From Nicotiana tabacum (lineage: Eukaryota; Streptophyta; Magnoliopsida; Solanales; Solanaceae): 64,000 bases of DNA. The notes below the pieces were generated by a model. The model saw only the letters and a program-made list of their open reading frames with translations, made no database searches and was not told where the DNA came from. The position numbers and the translations under genes were made by a program. The DNA is taken from positions 109,666,108 through 109,730,107 of the forward strand of contig NC_134081.1 of assembly GCF_000715075.1 (NCBI RefSeq), given 5' to 3'. Shown piece by piece: positions 34,040-48,200 of this stretch. Position 1 is the stretch's first letter. Every line of letters starts with the position of its first letter.

Positions 34040-35350
34040 TCACATCCTTGAGCCTTCACATCCCAATCTTGTACACTAGTTTCTTGAAGGTTGATGTCGG
34101 TAGAGATTTGGTGAACAAATCAGCCATATTATCACTTGAACGAATCTGTTGCACATCGATATCACCATTCTTTTGAAGATCATGTGTGAAAAATAACTTT
34201 GGTGAAATGTGTTTTGTCCTACCCCTTTTATGAATCCTCCCTTCAATTGGCTATGCATGCTACATTGTCTTCATACAAAATTGTGGGTAGTTTGTCACAT
34301 TTCAACCACATTTGTCTCGAATAAGGTGTATTATAAACCTCAACCATACACATTCTCGACTTGCTTCATGAATAGCAATTATCTCAGCATGATTAGATGA
34401 AGTAGCCACGATTGATTGCTTAGTCGATCGCCAAGATATGACAGTGCCTCCATATGTAAACACATAGCGTGTTTGAGATCGAGTCTTGTGTGGGTCAGAT
34501 AAATACCCAGCATCGGCATAACCAACAAGATCGGGACTGCAATCATTGCCATAAAATAATCCCATATCGGTAGTCCCTTTTAGATACAACAATATGTATT
34601 TGATTCCATTCCAATGTCTCCCTGTATGAGTAGAGTTATATCTTGTTAAGACATTAACTGAAAAAGTTATATCAGACCTTGTAATGTTAGAAAGATACAT
34701 TAGCGCACCAATTGAACTAAGATATGGTACTTCGGGACCAAGAAGCTCTTCATTATTTTCATGAGATCGGAATAGATATTTATTTATATCGAGTGATCTC
34801 ACAACCATCGGGGTACTCAATAGATGTGCTTTATCCATATAGAATCGCTTTAAAATCTTTTTAGTGTATGCTGATTGATGGACAAAAATTCCATCTTTCA
34901 TATACTCATTTTGTAGACCAAGATAAAATTTTGTCTTTCCAAGATCTTTCATTTCAAATTCTTTCTTTAAATGGTCCACTGCTTTAGGAAGCTCCATAGA
35001 ATTTCCAATGATATTTAAATCATCAACATACATGTCGATTATAACAAATTTAGATACAGATCTTTTTATAAAGACACAAGGACAAATTGAATCATTCTTG
35101 TACACTTTTTTCAACAGGTACTCACTCAGGCGATTATACCACATGCGCCCTGATTGTTTCAACCTGTATAAGGATTTTTGAAACTTTATTTAATAAATTT
35201 CTCGGAAACCTTAATATGCTTCAGAACAATTTAAATCCTTCAATGATTTCCATTATACGTATATCACGTTTTTCTTATATTGCCAGATTAAAACCTGAAA
35301 TGACGACATCGACCACAGGAGAATATGTCTCTATATAATCAATGTCGTGA
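34040..35350 (-). pseudogene. Copia reverse transcriptase and RNase H relic
   Basis: The largest open stretch is 35162-34302 (286 codons). It carries the RT motifs YVDD and KFYLGL and the RNase H segment (GYADAGYLSDP, TKQSIVATSSNHAE). The upstream RT part (35350-35163) is out of frame with stops, beginning near the ETYSPVV motif. The RNase H tail (34258-34040; QLKGGFIKG, SSDNMADLFTKSLP-like) is shifted as well. The relic sits just inside the copia 3' LTR. It is inactive. Confidence 0.85.
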
Positions 35351-35931
35351 TATATACAAATTTTTTTGTGACACAAGTCGTCTTTATGTCTATCGACTTG
35401 ACCTTTTTTTCCGCACAAGAACACATTTATACCTCCACTGACTTTATACTTTCAGGTGTTGGGACTATCCGTCCAACTTCATATTTTTCAGGTAAAATCA
35501 ATTTTCATTGCGTATTTTTTATTTGGCCAATCATTTATCTGTCCAAATTTCATGACAGATTTGAGCTCAAGATCCTCGTCAATATTAATAACATTGAGCG
35601 CTACATTATATTAACAATATCGTTGACGATCATTTTATATCAGTTGTAATATTACCCAATAAAGACATAACTTATTGAGATCTCTTTATCTTATTATTTT
35701 CAGGTACCTGAGCCTCTCCCATGAGGTCTTATGAAGTGTTATGTCGTGGTGCTCTTCTAGAGCATTTGCCTTTTTATTATGACTATCTTGAACATTTAGT
35801 CCTATCCTTATTCAAGGAGTTTTATTTTTGGAACCTATTAGTCTATTATGCTTCATGCATGCCATAGACTCTACTCATTATGAACTTTATTTTATTTGGA
35901 GCATTAGCAGCTGAATATGACATTTAGCTTT

Positions 35932-38900
35932 TGTAACGACCCGACCAGTCGTTTTGAGTATCACAACCCCGTTCCCCCATTTACTGATCAATTAATGCCT
36001 TACAATTGATTTATAACCTATCGGGTTAATTGGTTTGGGTTCGGAAGGATTTCAGAGTGAAATGAGACACTTAGTCTCATAATTGAAAACTTAAGTTGAA
36101 AAAGTTGATAGGATATTCACTTATATGTAAACGACCTCGGAATTGAATTCTGACGATTCCAATAGCTATGTATGGCTATTTTGGACTTAGGAGCGTGTCC
36201 GAAAAATTATTTGGAGGTCCATAATAGAATTAGGTTTGAAATGGCAAAAATTGAATTTTTGGAAAGTTTGACCGAAGGGTTGACTTTTTGATATCGAGGT
36301 CGGAATCCGATTTCAAAAATTTGTATAGGTCAGTTATGTCATTTATGACTTGTGTGAAAAATTTGAAGTCAATCGTACTTGATTCTATAGGTTTCGGCAT
36401 CGAATGTAGAAGTTGGAAATTTCATAATAGACTAAAGTTTCAAGTGAGTTCGCACAAGACCTAACTTCAAATAAGCATAACTCTCAGGATACGAAGTGTT
36501 ATATGGTTTATAATATATCAAATGAAAGATCTTCGAGTCTAGTTTCTAACTCTTTAAACCGTTCATCATTTGGACATTCCTACAAGAAGTTATGACCAAA
36601 TTACCAAAGGCTGGAAAAATGCGATTCTGCAACCAATTCTGCGATCGCAGAACCATTATGCGATCGCAAAAGTAGTTATGCGACCGCAAAATGGTCGCAT
36701 ACCTATCCAGTGAATCCCATTTCTAAGCATCTATTTTGCGGTGCATTTTGCGACCCGCATACCTATTCTGCGGTCCATTATGCGACCGCAGACCTGCTTT
36801 CGGAGAGTTAATTTTTTTTGTTTCATAACCCGACCCCATTTTGATAAATAGGCTTTGGGATTCATTTTGGAGCAAAAATCTGACATTTTTAGAGAGAAGT
36901 GAGAGTGTTCTAAGAGAGGAAGAAGCTCAAGTGCTTTGTTCATCAAGATCTTGTTCAAGCTTTGAAATCCAACAAGGAAATATCACAAGATCTTCACCCA
37001 AGAGGTAAGGTTTTAACCCCTAGTCTTCAATTTCGAGTTTGGGTAAAGATGGGTGATTAAGAGTATGATTCTTGGGTGTAATAGTATTATTTATACATAT
37101 TAATAAGGTTTATGGAAAGATTGTTGTGTTCAAATGGATAAAGATTGGGTTGAAAATGGTAAAAATCTTCAATGACTTTAATTGAAGATTTGAGGGTCGA
37201 GTTGATGTCGGAATTTGGTAAAATTTATATGGTTGGACTCGTGGTTGGATGGGCATTCATATTTTGTAACTTTTGTCGAGTTCCGAGATGTGGGACCCAC
37301 ATGTAATTTTTGAGTTAATTTCGGATTTTATTGGAAAAAATTAGTGTTTCCTTATGGAATTAATTACAATAATTGGTATTGATTGAATCGAATCAATTGT
37401 GGCTAGATGCGAGGCTTTCGGAGACAAATTCTCGTGGCAAGGGCATAGTGGAATAAAGAATTACACGGGTTGAGGTAAGTAACTCTTCTAATCTTGGAGC
37501 TGAGGGTATGAACCCTGAATATATGTATTATGTGAATTGTTGGGAGGTGACGCACATGCTAGGTGACAGGCGTGTGGGCGTGCACCATAGAAATTGTGAT
37601 ATAGTTGTTTTCGTGGAATTTTGTATTCAAATAATCTTGGCATTTTCCATGTAGTTTTATGTTAAAGAAATTGAGCTGAGAATCATATTAAAAATCATGT
37701 TGAGGCTATGTGCCAGTATTATTGGGACCCACAGAGGTCATATTGCTGTGAATTATTTGTTTTAAATTGAAAATTCATACTCAGTCATATTCATGTCATT
37801 ACATATCATATCTCAGTCTCTGTTGTTATTTATTGATACATCATATCATCATTTTCGGGCTATTTTCATGACATTGATGACTAAGTGAGGTCAAGGGCCT
37901 GATTGTGAGGATAATTATGGGATCGGGCTGCACGTCGCAGCATGCCATATTGGCTTATTATAGCACGTGAGTTGTCCGTGCGGATCCAGATATTGATACT
38001 ATAGCATGTGAGTTGTCAGTGCGGATCCAGATATTGATACTATAGCACGTGAGTTGTTTGTGCAAATTATAGCGCTTGGGCTGAAGGAGCCCCTCCGGAG
38101 TCTGTACACACCCCTAGTGAGCGGAGGTACCTACTGAGCGCGAGTGCCTAGTGATTTGGGAGGATTGAGTGACTATGAGGACTGAGTGATTAGGAGGAAT
38201 GAGTGATGGGAGGACTGAGTGAAATGATACTCTGAGAGTATGCATATGAGTTTATCACTGAGTTGCATCGCATTGACATGCACACATGACATACATGCAT
38301 AGAGATGGATTTTCCTCATGATGTACAATATCACATCATTCATGATTTCTCACACATGTTGATAGATGTGCATATCGATTCATTTATTTTATACGGGTTA
38401 TCTGGAAAGAAAATGAAACATCTCATTTATTGTCGAAAGGATTTTGGGAAAATCACAGTTTTCAGACTTACTCGTATTTTGGTGATTTCAATGAAAAGAA
38501 TTGAGTTTTTACTATTATACTTGAAAATAAAATGTTTATTTTTTCGGAACTGTGAGCGAACTGAGCATTTTATTATTGAGTTATTCTATATGTTGCCTCA
38601 ATTTTATTATTATGAGATTTTTTCTGGATATTGTTGTGGACTATTGGTTTTTGACCCGACCTTGGTAAAAGCTCGTCACTACTTTCAACCTAAGGTTAGG
38701 TTTGTTACTTATTGAGTACATAGGGTCAGTTGTACTCATACTACACTTCGGCACTTTGTGTGCATATGTTGGTTGTTGATGTTGTTGCGTTCGTTGGGAG
38801 CTGGATCTGAAGATGTACTTGCGTTCCGGTTGTAGTTGCCTCTTGTTCATGGTAGCCTTAGATTTATAACAATCTATTCATGTACATTTCGAACAAATGA

Positions 38901-39104
38901 TATATTATTTCATACCAACTTTGTAAATTCTATTCTTAGAAGCTCATGATTTGTACTACCAGTTCTTGGAGAATGTATAAAATTAAGATCTTTATTTACT
39001 TAAATTGCCTTATTAATTTCATTGGAATTGGATAGTTGGTAATTGGCTTACCTAGCGGGTTGGGTTAGGTGTCATGATGACTAGTTGAATTTTGGATCGT
39101 GACA
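35932..39104 (+). repeat. Gypsy 1 5' LTR (3.2 kb)
   Basis: Begins TGTAACGACCCGACC and ends GGATCGTGACA. It holds a CpG-rich palindrome block (36628-36795), GGTAAG sites at 37004 and 37474, three 41-bp repeats each with a GCACGTGAG...GTGC motif (37963, 38004, 38045) and a GA-rich minisatellite (about 38150-38225). A 136-codon frame at 38305-38715 is not considered coding. Confidence 0.87.
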
Positions 39105-42100
39105 AGTTGGTATTAGAGCTCTAGGTTCATAGGTTCTACAAGTCATGAGCAAGTGTTTAGTAGAGTCTTGCGGATCGGTATGATGACGTCCATACTTATC
39201 TTCGAGAGGCTACAGGTTATTTAGGATATATACTTCCCATATTTCTTTCCTTATCGTGCGAAATTGATTTAGCTTGAGACATAACTCTTTGAATTCCTTC
39301 CACGAATTCGTATGCGTATATGAGCGCTCTGTATCAGCTATGCATCGCCGACTTGTGATTCTATGAACGAGGTTCAAGATGTGTATTCTGTGTTTTGGTG
39401 ATGGGCCAGTCTGGAGGACTTGAGGCCATGGTTAGACCGCAGTTTAAACTCGGTAGATTCAGTTGTAACTTGTACAATTTAACTCATATGTTTGGTAATG
39501 ACCCTACGAGTGGAATTTGTGGCTTGATGAGCGGTGGAATGACTGGGTGGCCATATAATGATTTTATTGTGACCGCGGGATGTATTCAGATGGTTTGAAA
39601 GTGATGGAATAAAAAGGATGTAAAAAGGGACTATTGGGTATTTGACATAGAGTCTCGAGTTATGAATGTGTTGAAGGATCTTTTACGTGGTGTAATTATG
39701 GAACAAATTACATTTTCATGTCTTGTTGATGAGTTCAAACTCATGAAGGTTAAGTGATTACATAGGAGTTGTGGCAATAAAAAGGGTATAGAAAGATGCC
39801 AGTTTGAGGCTAAACATGCCGGTTATCACCTGCGGAATAAACTACAGAGGTGTGATCTTTATAATATTGTGTGGAGAATCTTCTTTTCTACCAGTAGGGC
39901 AGATGTATTGGGATTTGAATTTGAACTGGTCAAGAAAGTTGACATGACCGTCACGAGAATGAAGGCGAGCTTAGTAGACGATTTGAGGTACCATATAGGT
40001 TGTGATGTGGGAGCTTGGGAAGAATTTAGTTAAATTTCACTATGGTGTTATGGTAGTAATTGAATATGGGTATTGTGAATTATTGAATGTCTTGATCTAT
40101 GGCTTTGAGCCAAGTGGGGGAGCCTACTATTGACAATTCGATTTCATGGTTATAGGTTAAATTAAGTTTTGGTCTGAGACATACTTGTGGAGCAGTTATG
40201 ACTGCAGAGGTTGAGATCGAGGATGACTCGAATAAGAAAATTTCCTGAATACGGGATATATTGCACTTACGAAAATATGAAAAATCATGAAATTATTAAG
40301 TTGTTAATTGCGAAGAATGTAGTGCGCATGGAATATGAATTTGGCCAGTGGTGTTAAGGCATGGTTATTTCTTTGAGTGTTGTTGTGCTAATGTGGCGTG
40401 TGTCTTTTGGCCCGTTTAGGCTGTGCAATTCAATTTTGATCCGAGTGGGTAACTCCTGAGAAGGTTCTAATGGGTCAGAGATTTATATATAGCAATTGAA
40501 AAAAATTTCCGAACTTGTGTATGGATAGAATATGAGATTTGCGTTTGATGGCGTCAAGGCTCGCGGTAATTCTGTATGACTATGGATTCTATATTCTAGT
40601 ATAAGAAAGGTAAAAGAATAGTTTTAAGTTCACATGAGGTATTTTCAGAGTGAGTGTTTCGGTTGTGGTATTTATAGGGGTAATTATGATGTGGTGAGAC
40701 TCTACAGATATTTTGGTGGCAATATTCTTGGGTTTGGTGACCTACGTGGTTTGGTCGAGTTAGAGGAATTTAGTTCTAATAGCTTGGTTATGGGCAGATG
40801 GATTTCAAAGTGTTCTTGATGGTTTCTACCATGGTTTGAACCGGATATTTTCTACTGGTATGGGAAACGTGTTGTGTATTGTGATTTCCTCCTAGAAGGA
40901 AGCAAGGGGAAGGTTTCTAACTAACCAGGTATGTAATTTGCTGGTGACTCAGAGTTGATAATAGGATTCTTGTGCTTGTCACATGATGGCATAATAGATA
41001 TGGTGTGTTGTGTGGGATTAGGATTTACATGTACAAGGTGACAATTCAGTCTTGAAGAGAAGGTAACGAATGTTGGACAACATGGTCAGTTTCAAATATT
41101 TTGATGAATGTTATAACTGCTTGGTAATTCCTGATAAGGGTGCGCATTTCAGAAGGCACGTTGTGTTTTGACTTATGGATGTTCATCGGTATTGCAGTAC
41201 TCACCTGGTTGATAGACTGCTGATATTCAAATTATTGCTATGTGGAACGGAAGAATTATGAAAGTATTCCTCATGGGATTATCGTGAATGGAAGATGTGT
41301 TAGTCATTTTAGTGCTGGAGTTGGGATCTGTTACGGTGATTCATGTGTTCGATGAATTTGGAGACTGAGAGTTCTCAGAAGTATATTATTTCGGGGTTGC
41401 GACCTATTTGAGGTGACTATTTTATTTAAAACTCGGTGGAGGCACTAGTTGCGTTAATTATTTGTGATAGCTATGCGCTATGAGTGCGCATATATGTGAG
41501 GTTTGAGCCCATGTGCGGTCATTAGAGCAAGTATTCATACTCGAAAGAATGCTTAGGCTATTATATGCCTAGAGTTGACTGTTAAGCGTAAAATTATTAC
41601 GTTTCCCGTACTCGTACCTTTGTTGAGAACTATCTGGGCTATACTTGAGGTTAGAAAGAAGATGATTCCCTAAATAAACAGGGTAGTTACTAATTCTACG
41701 TTAAAAACAAATTACCAATTTGAAGTGTGATAGCAGACTTTGCACATGCTTACACTATGGCGTATTATTTATACCAGTCCAGGAGCATGAGAATCTTATT
41801 TCATTATCATATACAAGTGTACTTGTTTAATTGCTCTTGTATGATATGCTGGGACTGGAGGCCTGTGACCATGCCGAGCGATTCATATTATTGGCACGTG
41901 AGTTGTCCGTGCCGTGTGTGGGAATTTTATTTCTATAATAATTTATCAAATCTATTAATTTCCTTCCTCTACAATTGTGCACATGCACCTATGTTAATCC
42001 TCTTCACGAAATTTGAGGAGTTGGTTGTAACATTGCGGTTGTGGCGGTGCTTGTTGAACTTGCAATACGGTTCTCTTCCTTGAGACATCTCCCATATTTA

Positions 42101-42773
42101 GGTACATAGATTGTGCAGTTGTGGCTTGAGTTATATTGATGAGGCGTGTCTGTGGGATAGTTGTGTTTAATAATATAAGGTCATTGGACCTAGAATGGGT
42201 ACTATCAGGCTTGATTATGGTATATTCGAGAGGATAATATTGAAAGTCGGCTTAGGAGAGGATTATGGTTCTGGTTGGGGCAAGAGAGCTCCATGGATAG
42301 TTGATCTGATGAGTGGTTATGAGTTTTTGATTGTTTCTTTCATCATTGGCAATGTAAGAAGGTTTCAGAATGAGGTTCTGTTGAATGCGGGGTTTATACT
42401 AGTACTTAGTTGGTTTTGAGTAGTTACTGTGATCAGAAATGGTGCTATGAGTATGCGAGCTGTGTAGTATGTTATGTGATTATATCTGGGATTATGGTTA
42501 TGGCTGGATACAACTTGTTCAGGCTTATACAGTGTGTAGATGTGAGATTCAGGTCTTGAAAATAATTCGGGATGTTAGAAATTTGGCTCCATGGTTTTTG
42601 GGATAAGGTTAAATTAATGATTTTCAGTTATGTTGTGTGGTCAGGCCTATATGGAATAGGGTATCGTGATATCACCCCCGGGGTATGTGCGTGGTAAGGT
42701 GGAATAGATATTTGAAGGTTAAGAACAACTCTTGGCACGTTCGAGGACGAACGTATGTTTAAGTGGCGGAGAA
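39105..42773 (+). other. Gypsy 1 internal region, no pol
   Basis: Begins with the tRNA-Met primer-binding site. The leader up to about 39215 closely resembles that of gypsy 2 (56228-56335). The rest has no frame with reverse transcriptase, integrase or gag motifs. The 3' end (about 42735-42773) matches the usual CTTGGCAC.TTCGAGGACGAA end of gypsy internal regions. A lone copy of the LTR hairpin motif lies at 41894-41912. Confidence 0.7.
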
Positions 42774-45256
42774 TATAACGACCCGACCGGTCGTTTTAAG
42801 TATCACAACCTCATTTCTCTATTTACTGCTCAATTTATGCCTTACAGTTAATTTATAACCTATCGGGTTAGTTGGTTCGGGTCCGAAAGGATTTCGGAGT
42901 GAAATGAGACACTTAGTCTCATAATTGAAAACTTAAGCTGGAAAAGTTGATCGAATATTCACTTATGTGTCAACGACCTCGAAATTGAATTTTGATGATT
43001 CCAATAGCTCCATATGGTTATTTTGGACTTAGGTGCGTGTCTAAAAAATTATTTAGAGGTTCGTAGTAGAATTAGGCTTGAAATGCCGGAAGTTGAATTT
43101 TTGGAAAATTTGTCCGAGGAGTTGACTTTTTGATATCGAGGTCAGAATCCGATTTTGGAAATTTGAATAGATCTGTTATGTCATTTATGACTTGTGTGAA
43201 AAATTTGAGGTCAATCGGACTTGATTCGATAGGTTTCGGCATCGAATGTAGAAGTTGGAAATTTCATAATAGACTAAAGTTTCAAGTGAGTTCGCACAAG
43301 ACCAAACTTCAAATGAACATAACTCTCAGGATACGAAGTGTTATATGGTGTATTACCTATCAATTGAAAGATCTTCGAGTCTAGTTTCTAACGCTTCAAA
43401 TCGTTTATCATTTGGACATTCCTACAAGACATTATGACCAAATTACCAAAGGCTGGAAAAATACAATTCTGCAACCAATTTTGCGATCGCAGAACCATTA
43501 TGCGATCGCAAAAGTAGTTATGCGACCGCAAAATGGTCGCATACCTGTCCAGTGAATCCCATATCTAAGCATCTATTTTGCGGTGCATTTTGCGACCCGC
43601 ATACCTATTCTACGGTCCATTATGCGACCACAGACCTGCTTTCGGAGGGTTAATTTTTCTTGTTTCATAACCCAATTCCATTTTGATAAATTGGCTTTGA
43701 GACTCATTTTGGAGCAAAAATCTGACATTTTTAGAGAGAAGGGAGAGTGTTCTAGAGAAAGGAAGAAGATCAAGTGCTTTGTTCATAAAGATCTTGTTCA
43801 AGCTTTGAAATCCAACAAGGAAATATCACAAGATCTTCACCCAAGAGGTAAGGTTTTAAACCCTAGTCTTCAATTTTGAGTTTGGGTAAAGATGAGTGAT
43901 TAAGAGTATGATTCTTAGGTGTAATAGTATTATTTATACATATCAATAAGGTTTATGGAAAGATTGTTGAGTTCAGATGGGTAAAGATTGGGTTGAAAAT
44001 GGTAAAAATCTTCAATAACTTTAATTGAAGATTTGAGGGTCGAGTTGATGTCGGAATTTGGTGAACTTTGTATGGTTGGACTCATGGTTGGATGGGCGTT
44101 CACATTTTGTAACTTTTGTTGGGTTCCGAGACGCGATGTTTGAGTTAATTTCGGATTTTATTGGTAAAAAATAGTATTTCCTTATGAAATTAATTACAAT
44201 AATTGGTATTGATTGAATCGAATTAATTGTGGCTAGATACGAGGCTTTCAGAGACCAGTTCTCGTGGCAAGGGCATAGCGGAATAAAGAATTACAGGGGT
44301 TGAGGTAAGTAACTCTTCTAATCTTGGAGTTGAGGGTATGAACCCTTAATATATGTATTATGTGAATTGTTGGGAGGTGATGCACATGTTAGGTGACGAG
44401 CGTGTGGGCATGCACCATAAAAATTGTGACATAATTGTTTTCGTAAAATTTTGTAGTCAAATAATCTTGGCATTTTCTATTTAGTTTTATGTGCTAAAGA
44501 AATTGAGCTGAGAATCATATTAAAAATCATGTTGAGGCTATGTGCCAGTATTATTGGGATCCACATAGGTCATATTGCTGTGAATTATTTGTTCTAAATT
44601 GAAAATTCATATTCAGTCATGTTCATGTCATTACATATCATATCTTAGTCTCTGTTGTTATTTATTGATACATCATATCATCATTTTTGGGCTATTTTCA
44701 TGATATTGTGAGCCCGAGAGACTTGAGAGATTGATGACTGAGTGAGGCCGAGGGTCTGATTGTGAGGATAATTATGGGATCGGGCTGCACGTCGTAGCAT
44801 GCCAGATTGGCTTATTATAGCACGTGAGTTATCCGTGCGGATCAAGATATTGATACTATAGCACGTGAGTTGTCCATGTGGATCCAGATATTGATACTAT
44901 AGCACGTGAGTTGTCCATGTAGATTATAACGCTTGGGTTGAAGGAGCCCCTCCAGAGTCTGTACACACCCCCAGTGAGCGCAGGTACCTACTGAGTGCGA
45001 GTGCCGAGTGATTTGGGAGGATTGAGTGACTGTGAGGCATGAGTGACTGTGAGGACTGAGTGACTGGGAGGAATGAGTGATAGGGAGGACTAAATGAAAT
45101 GATACTCTGAGAGTATGCATATGATTTTATCACTGAGTTGCATTGCATTGACATGCACACATGAGATACAGGTATAGAGATGGATTTTTATCATGTTGTA
45201 CAGTATCACATCATTCATGATTTCTCACACATGTTGACAGATGGGCATAATGATGC
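42774..45256 (+). repeat. Gypsy 1 3' LTR, first part
   Basis: Parallel to 35932-38370. It starts TATAACGACCCGACC, so the terminal TG has become TA. It ends where the inserted LTR begins (TGTGATGACCC at 45257). Confidence 0.85.
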
Positions 45257-48200
45257 TGTGATGACCCAAAATATTATCTTTAAATTTAATGATTAATTAT
45301 ATGATCTAAGCACTATTTACCATTACTCGACTTGCGTGTGCAGTCCGTAAAAATTTTTCCGGAAAGTTTTCAAGTGAAATATGGATTAAAATGTGAATTA
45401 GATGTTTAAAACACAACTGAGTTGACTTTGGTCAACATTTTGAGCAAACAGACTCGGATCAGTGTTTTGACAGTTCCGGTAGGTCCGTATCGTGAATTGG
45501 GACTTGGGCGTATGCCCGAAATCAAATTCCGAAGTCCCTAGCCCGAGATATGGAATTTTGATAAAAAATTTAAAGTTTAAGTTCAAACAGTGATCGGATG
45601 TCGAATTATATGCAAATGACCCCGGAATAGAATTTTGATGATTCCAACAGCTCCGTATGGTGATTTTGGACTTAGAAGCGTGATCGGAATTTTATTTGGA
45701 AGTCCGTAGTGGAATTAGGCTTGAAATGCCGAAAGTTAAATTTTTGGGAAGTTTGACCGAGGGGTTGACTTTTTGATATCGGGGTCGAAATCCGATTCTG
45801 AAAATTTTTATAGCTATGTTATATCATTTATGACTTGCGTGCAAAATTTGAGGTCAATTGGACTGGATTTGATAGGTTCCAGTGTTGTTTGTAGAAATTG
45901 AAAGTTCAAAGTTCATAGATTTTGATTTGAGGTGTGATTAGTCGTTTTGATGTTATTTGATGTGGTTTGAAGCCTCGACTAAGTTCGTATTGTATTTTTG
46001 GACATGTTGGAATAATTGGAGCATGTCCCGAAGGTCTCGGGTAGAATTCGGAAGGTAAACGGAATGGATTTCGAACAAAGAAGGTTGCTGGTGTGTGGAG
46101 CCAACTTTAGAAGCTTATATCTCGTAATTCATAAGGAATCGGAAAATTGTCAAAACATAAAAGTTGTAGTCGTTTGTTTCTAGTTTCCAAAAAATTAAAC
46201 CATTCATTAGTTGGACATTTGTACATAAAGTTATGATAGATTGAATGAAAGCTGGTAGAGCAGTTTCGGCAGAAATTCTTATGCATGGAGCCGACTTTGG
46301 AAGCTTATATCTCGCAATTCATAAGGAATTAGAAAAGTTAAAAAACATGAAAGTTGTAGTCGGTTGATTCTAGTTTCCAAAAAGTTAAACCATTTATCAT
46401 TTGGACATTTGTACATAAAGTTATGATTAATTGAAGGAAGACTAGTAGAGCAGTTTCTGGTGGACTTTTAGTGACGAAAAATAGACTTTTAGTGAGGGAA
46501 AATGGACTTTTAGTGACAGAAAATGGACTTTTAGTGACGGATTGATAGAAACTTAAGGACCAAAAATGGTCATTTCATTCGTTTCGTTTTGGATTTTTGG
46601 AGCACGATTCTTGGGCGATTTTCACGGGAAAACATTGGGGTAAGTGTTCCTTATCCTATATTGATTATATTTCATGATTCCATACTCATTTACATCATGA
46701 ATCCGTAAATTTATGGAAGAAAAATTAAGTTTTTTGCAAAATCTTCCAAAAACGAAAATTTAAGATTTGGAGGTCGAGTTGTTATCGGATTTTGGTAAAA
46801 TTGGTATGGGTGGACTCGTAATTGAATGGGTTGTCGGATTTTGTAAGTTTCGCCGGATTCCGAGATGTGGGCCCCACGGGCAAATTTTGAGCTAATTTTG
46901 GATTTTAATGAAAATGTAATATTTTCTTATGAAATTGATTACTATAATTTTTGTTGATTGTATCGAATTAATTATGACTAGATACGAGTCGATCGGAGTC
47001 GAAACATCGAGGAAAAAGCATAATACTTGGTTAAATTGGAGCATGTCCCGAAGGTCTCGGGTAGAATTCGGAAGGTAAACGGAATGGATTTCGAACAAAG
47101 AAGGTTGCTGGTGTGTGGAGCCAATTTTGGAAGCTTATATCTCGTAATTCATAAGGAATCGAAAAATTGTCAAAACATGAAAGTTGTAGTTGTTTGTTTC
47201 TAGTTTCCAAAAAATTAAACCATTCATTAGTTGGACATTTGTACAGAAAGTTATGATAGATTGAATGAAGGCTGGTAGAGCAGTTTCGGCAGAAATTCTT
47301 ATGCATGGAGCCGACTTTGGAAGCTTATATCTCGCAATTCATAAGGAATTAGAAAAGTTAAAAAACATGAAAGTTGTAGTCGGTTGATTCTAGTTTCCAA
47401 AAAGTTAAACCATTTATCATTTGGACATTTGTACATAAAGTTATGATTAATTGAAGGAAGACTAGTAGAGCAGTTTCTGGTGGACTTTTAGTGACGAAAA
47501 ATAGACTTTTAGTGACGGAAAATGGACTTTTAGTGACGGAAAATGGATTTTTAGTGACGGATTGATAGAAACTTAAGGACCAAAAATGGTCATTTCATTC
47601 ATTTCGTTTTGGATTTTTGGAGCACGATTCTTGGGCTATTTTTGGGCGATTTTCACGGGAAAACATTGGGGTAAGTGTTCCTTATCCTATATTGATTATA
47701 TTTCATGATTCCATACTCATTTACATCATGAATCCGTAAATTTATGGAAGAAAAATCAAGTTTTTTGCAAAATCTTCCAAAAACGAAAATTTAAGATTTG
47801 GAGGTCGAGTTGTTATCGGATTTTGGTAAAATTGGTATGGGTGGACTCGTAATTGAATGGGTTGTCGGATTTTGTAAGTTTCGCCGGATTCCGAGATGTG
47901 GGCCCCACGGGCAAATTTTGAGCTAATTTTGGATTTTAATGAAAATGTAATATTTTCTTATGAAATTGATTACTATAATTTTTGTTGATTGTATCGAATT
48001 AATTATGACTAGATACGAGTCGATCGGAGTCGAAAAATCGAGAAAAAAGCATAATACTTGGTTAAATTGGAGCATGTCGAGGTAAGTGATTTGTCTAACC
48101 TTGTGTGGGGGAAGTTTTCCCTAGAATTGATATTAATGTGATTATTGAAATGTGTTGAAAGTCATGTACATGAGGTGACGAGTGTGTACACGGGCTAAAT

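Noticed and set aside
38305..38715. 136-codon frame in the gypsy 1 5' LTR (and its shorter counterpart at 49525-49827)
   Set aside because: It lies wholly in LTR sequence, is AT-rich and hydrophobic, and is shortened at its 5' side in the other LTR copy. No retroelement motif.
46462..46545. CRISPR-like spacing of short repeats
   Set aside because: These are adjacent 21-bp minisatellite units in a plant LTR with no unique spacers.
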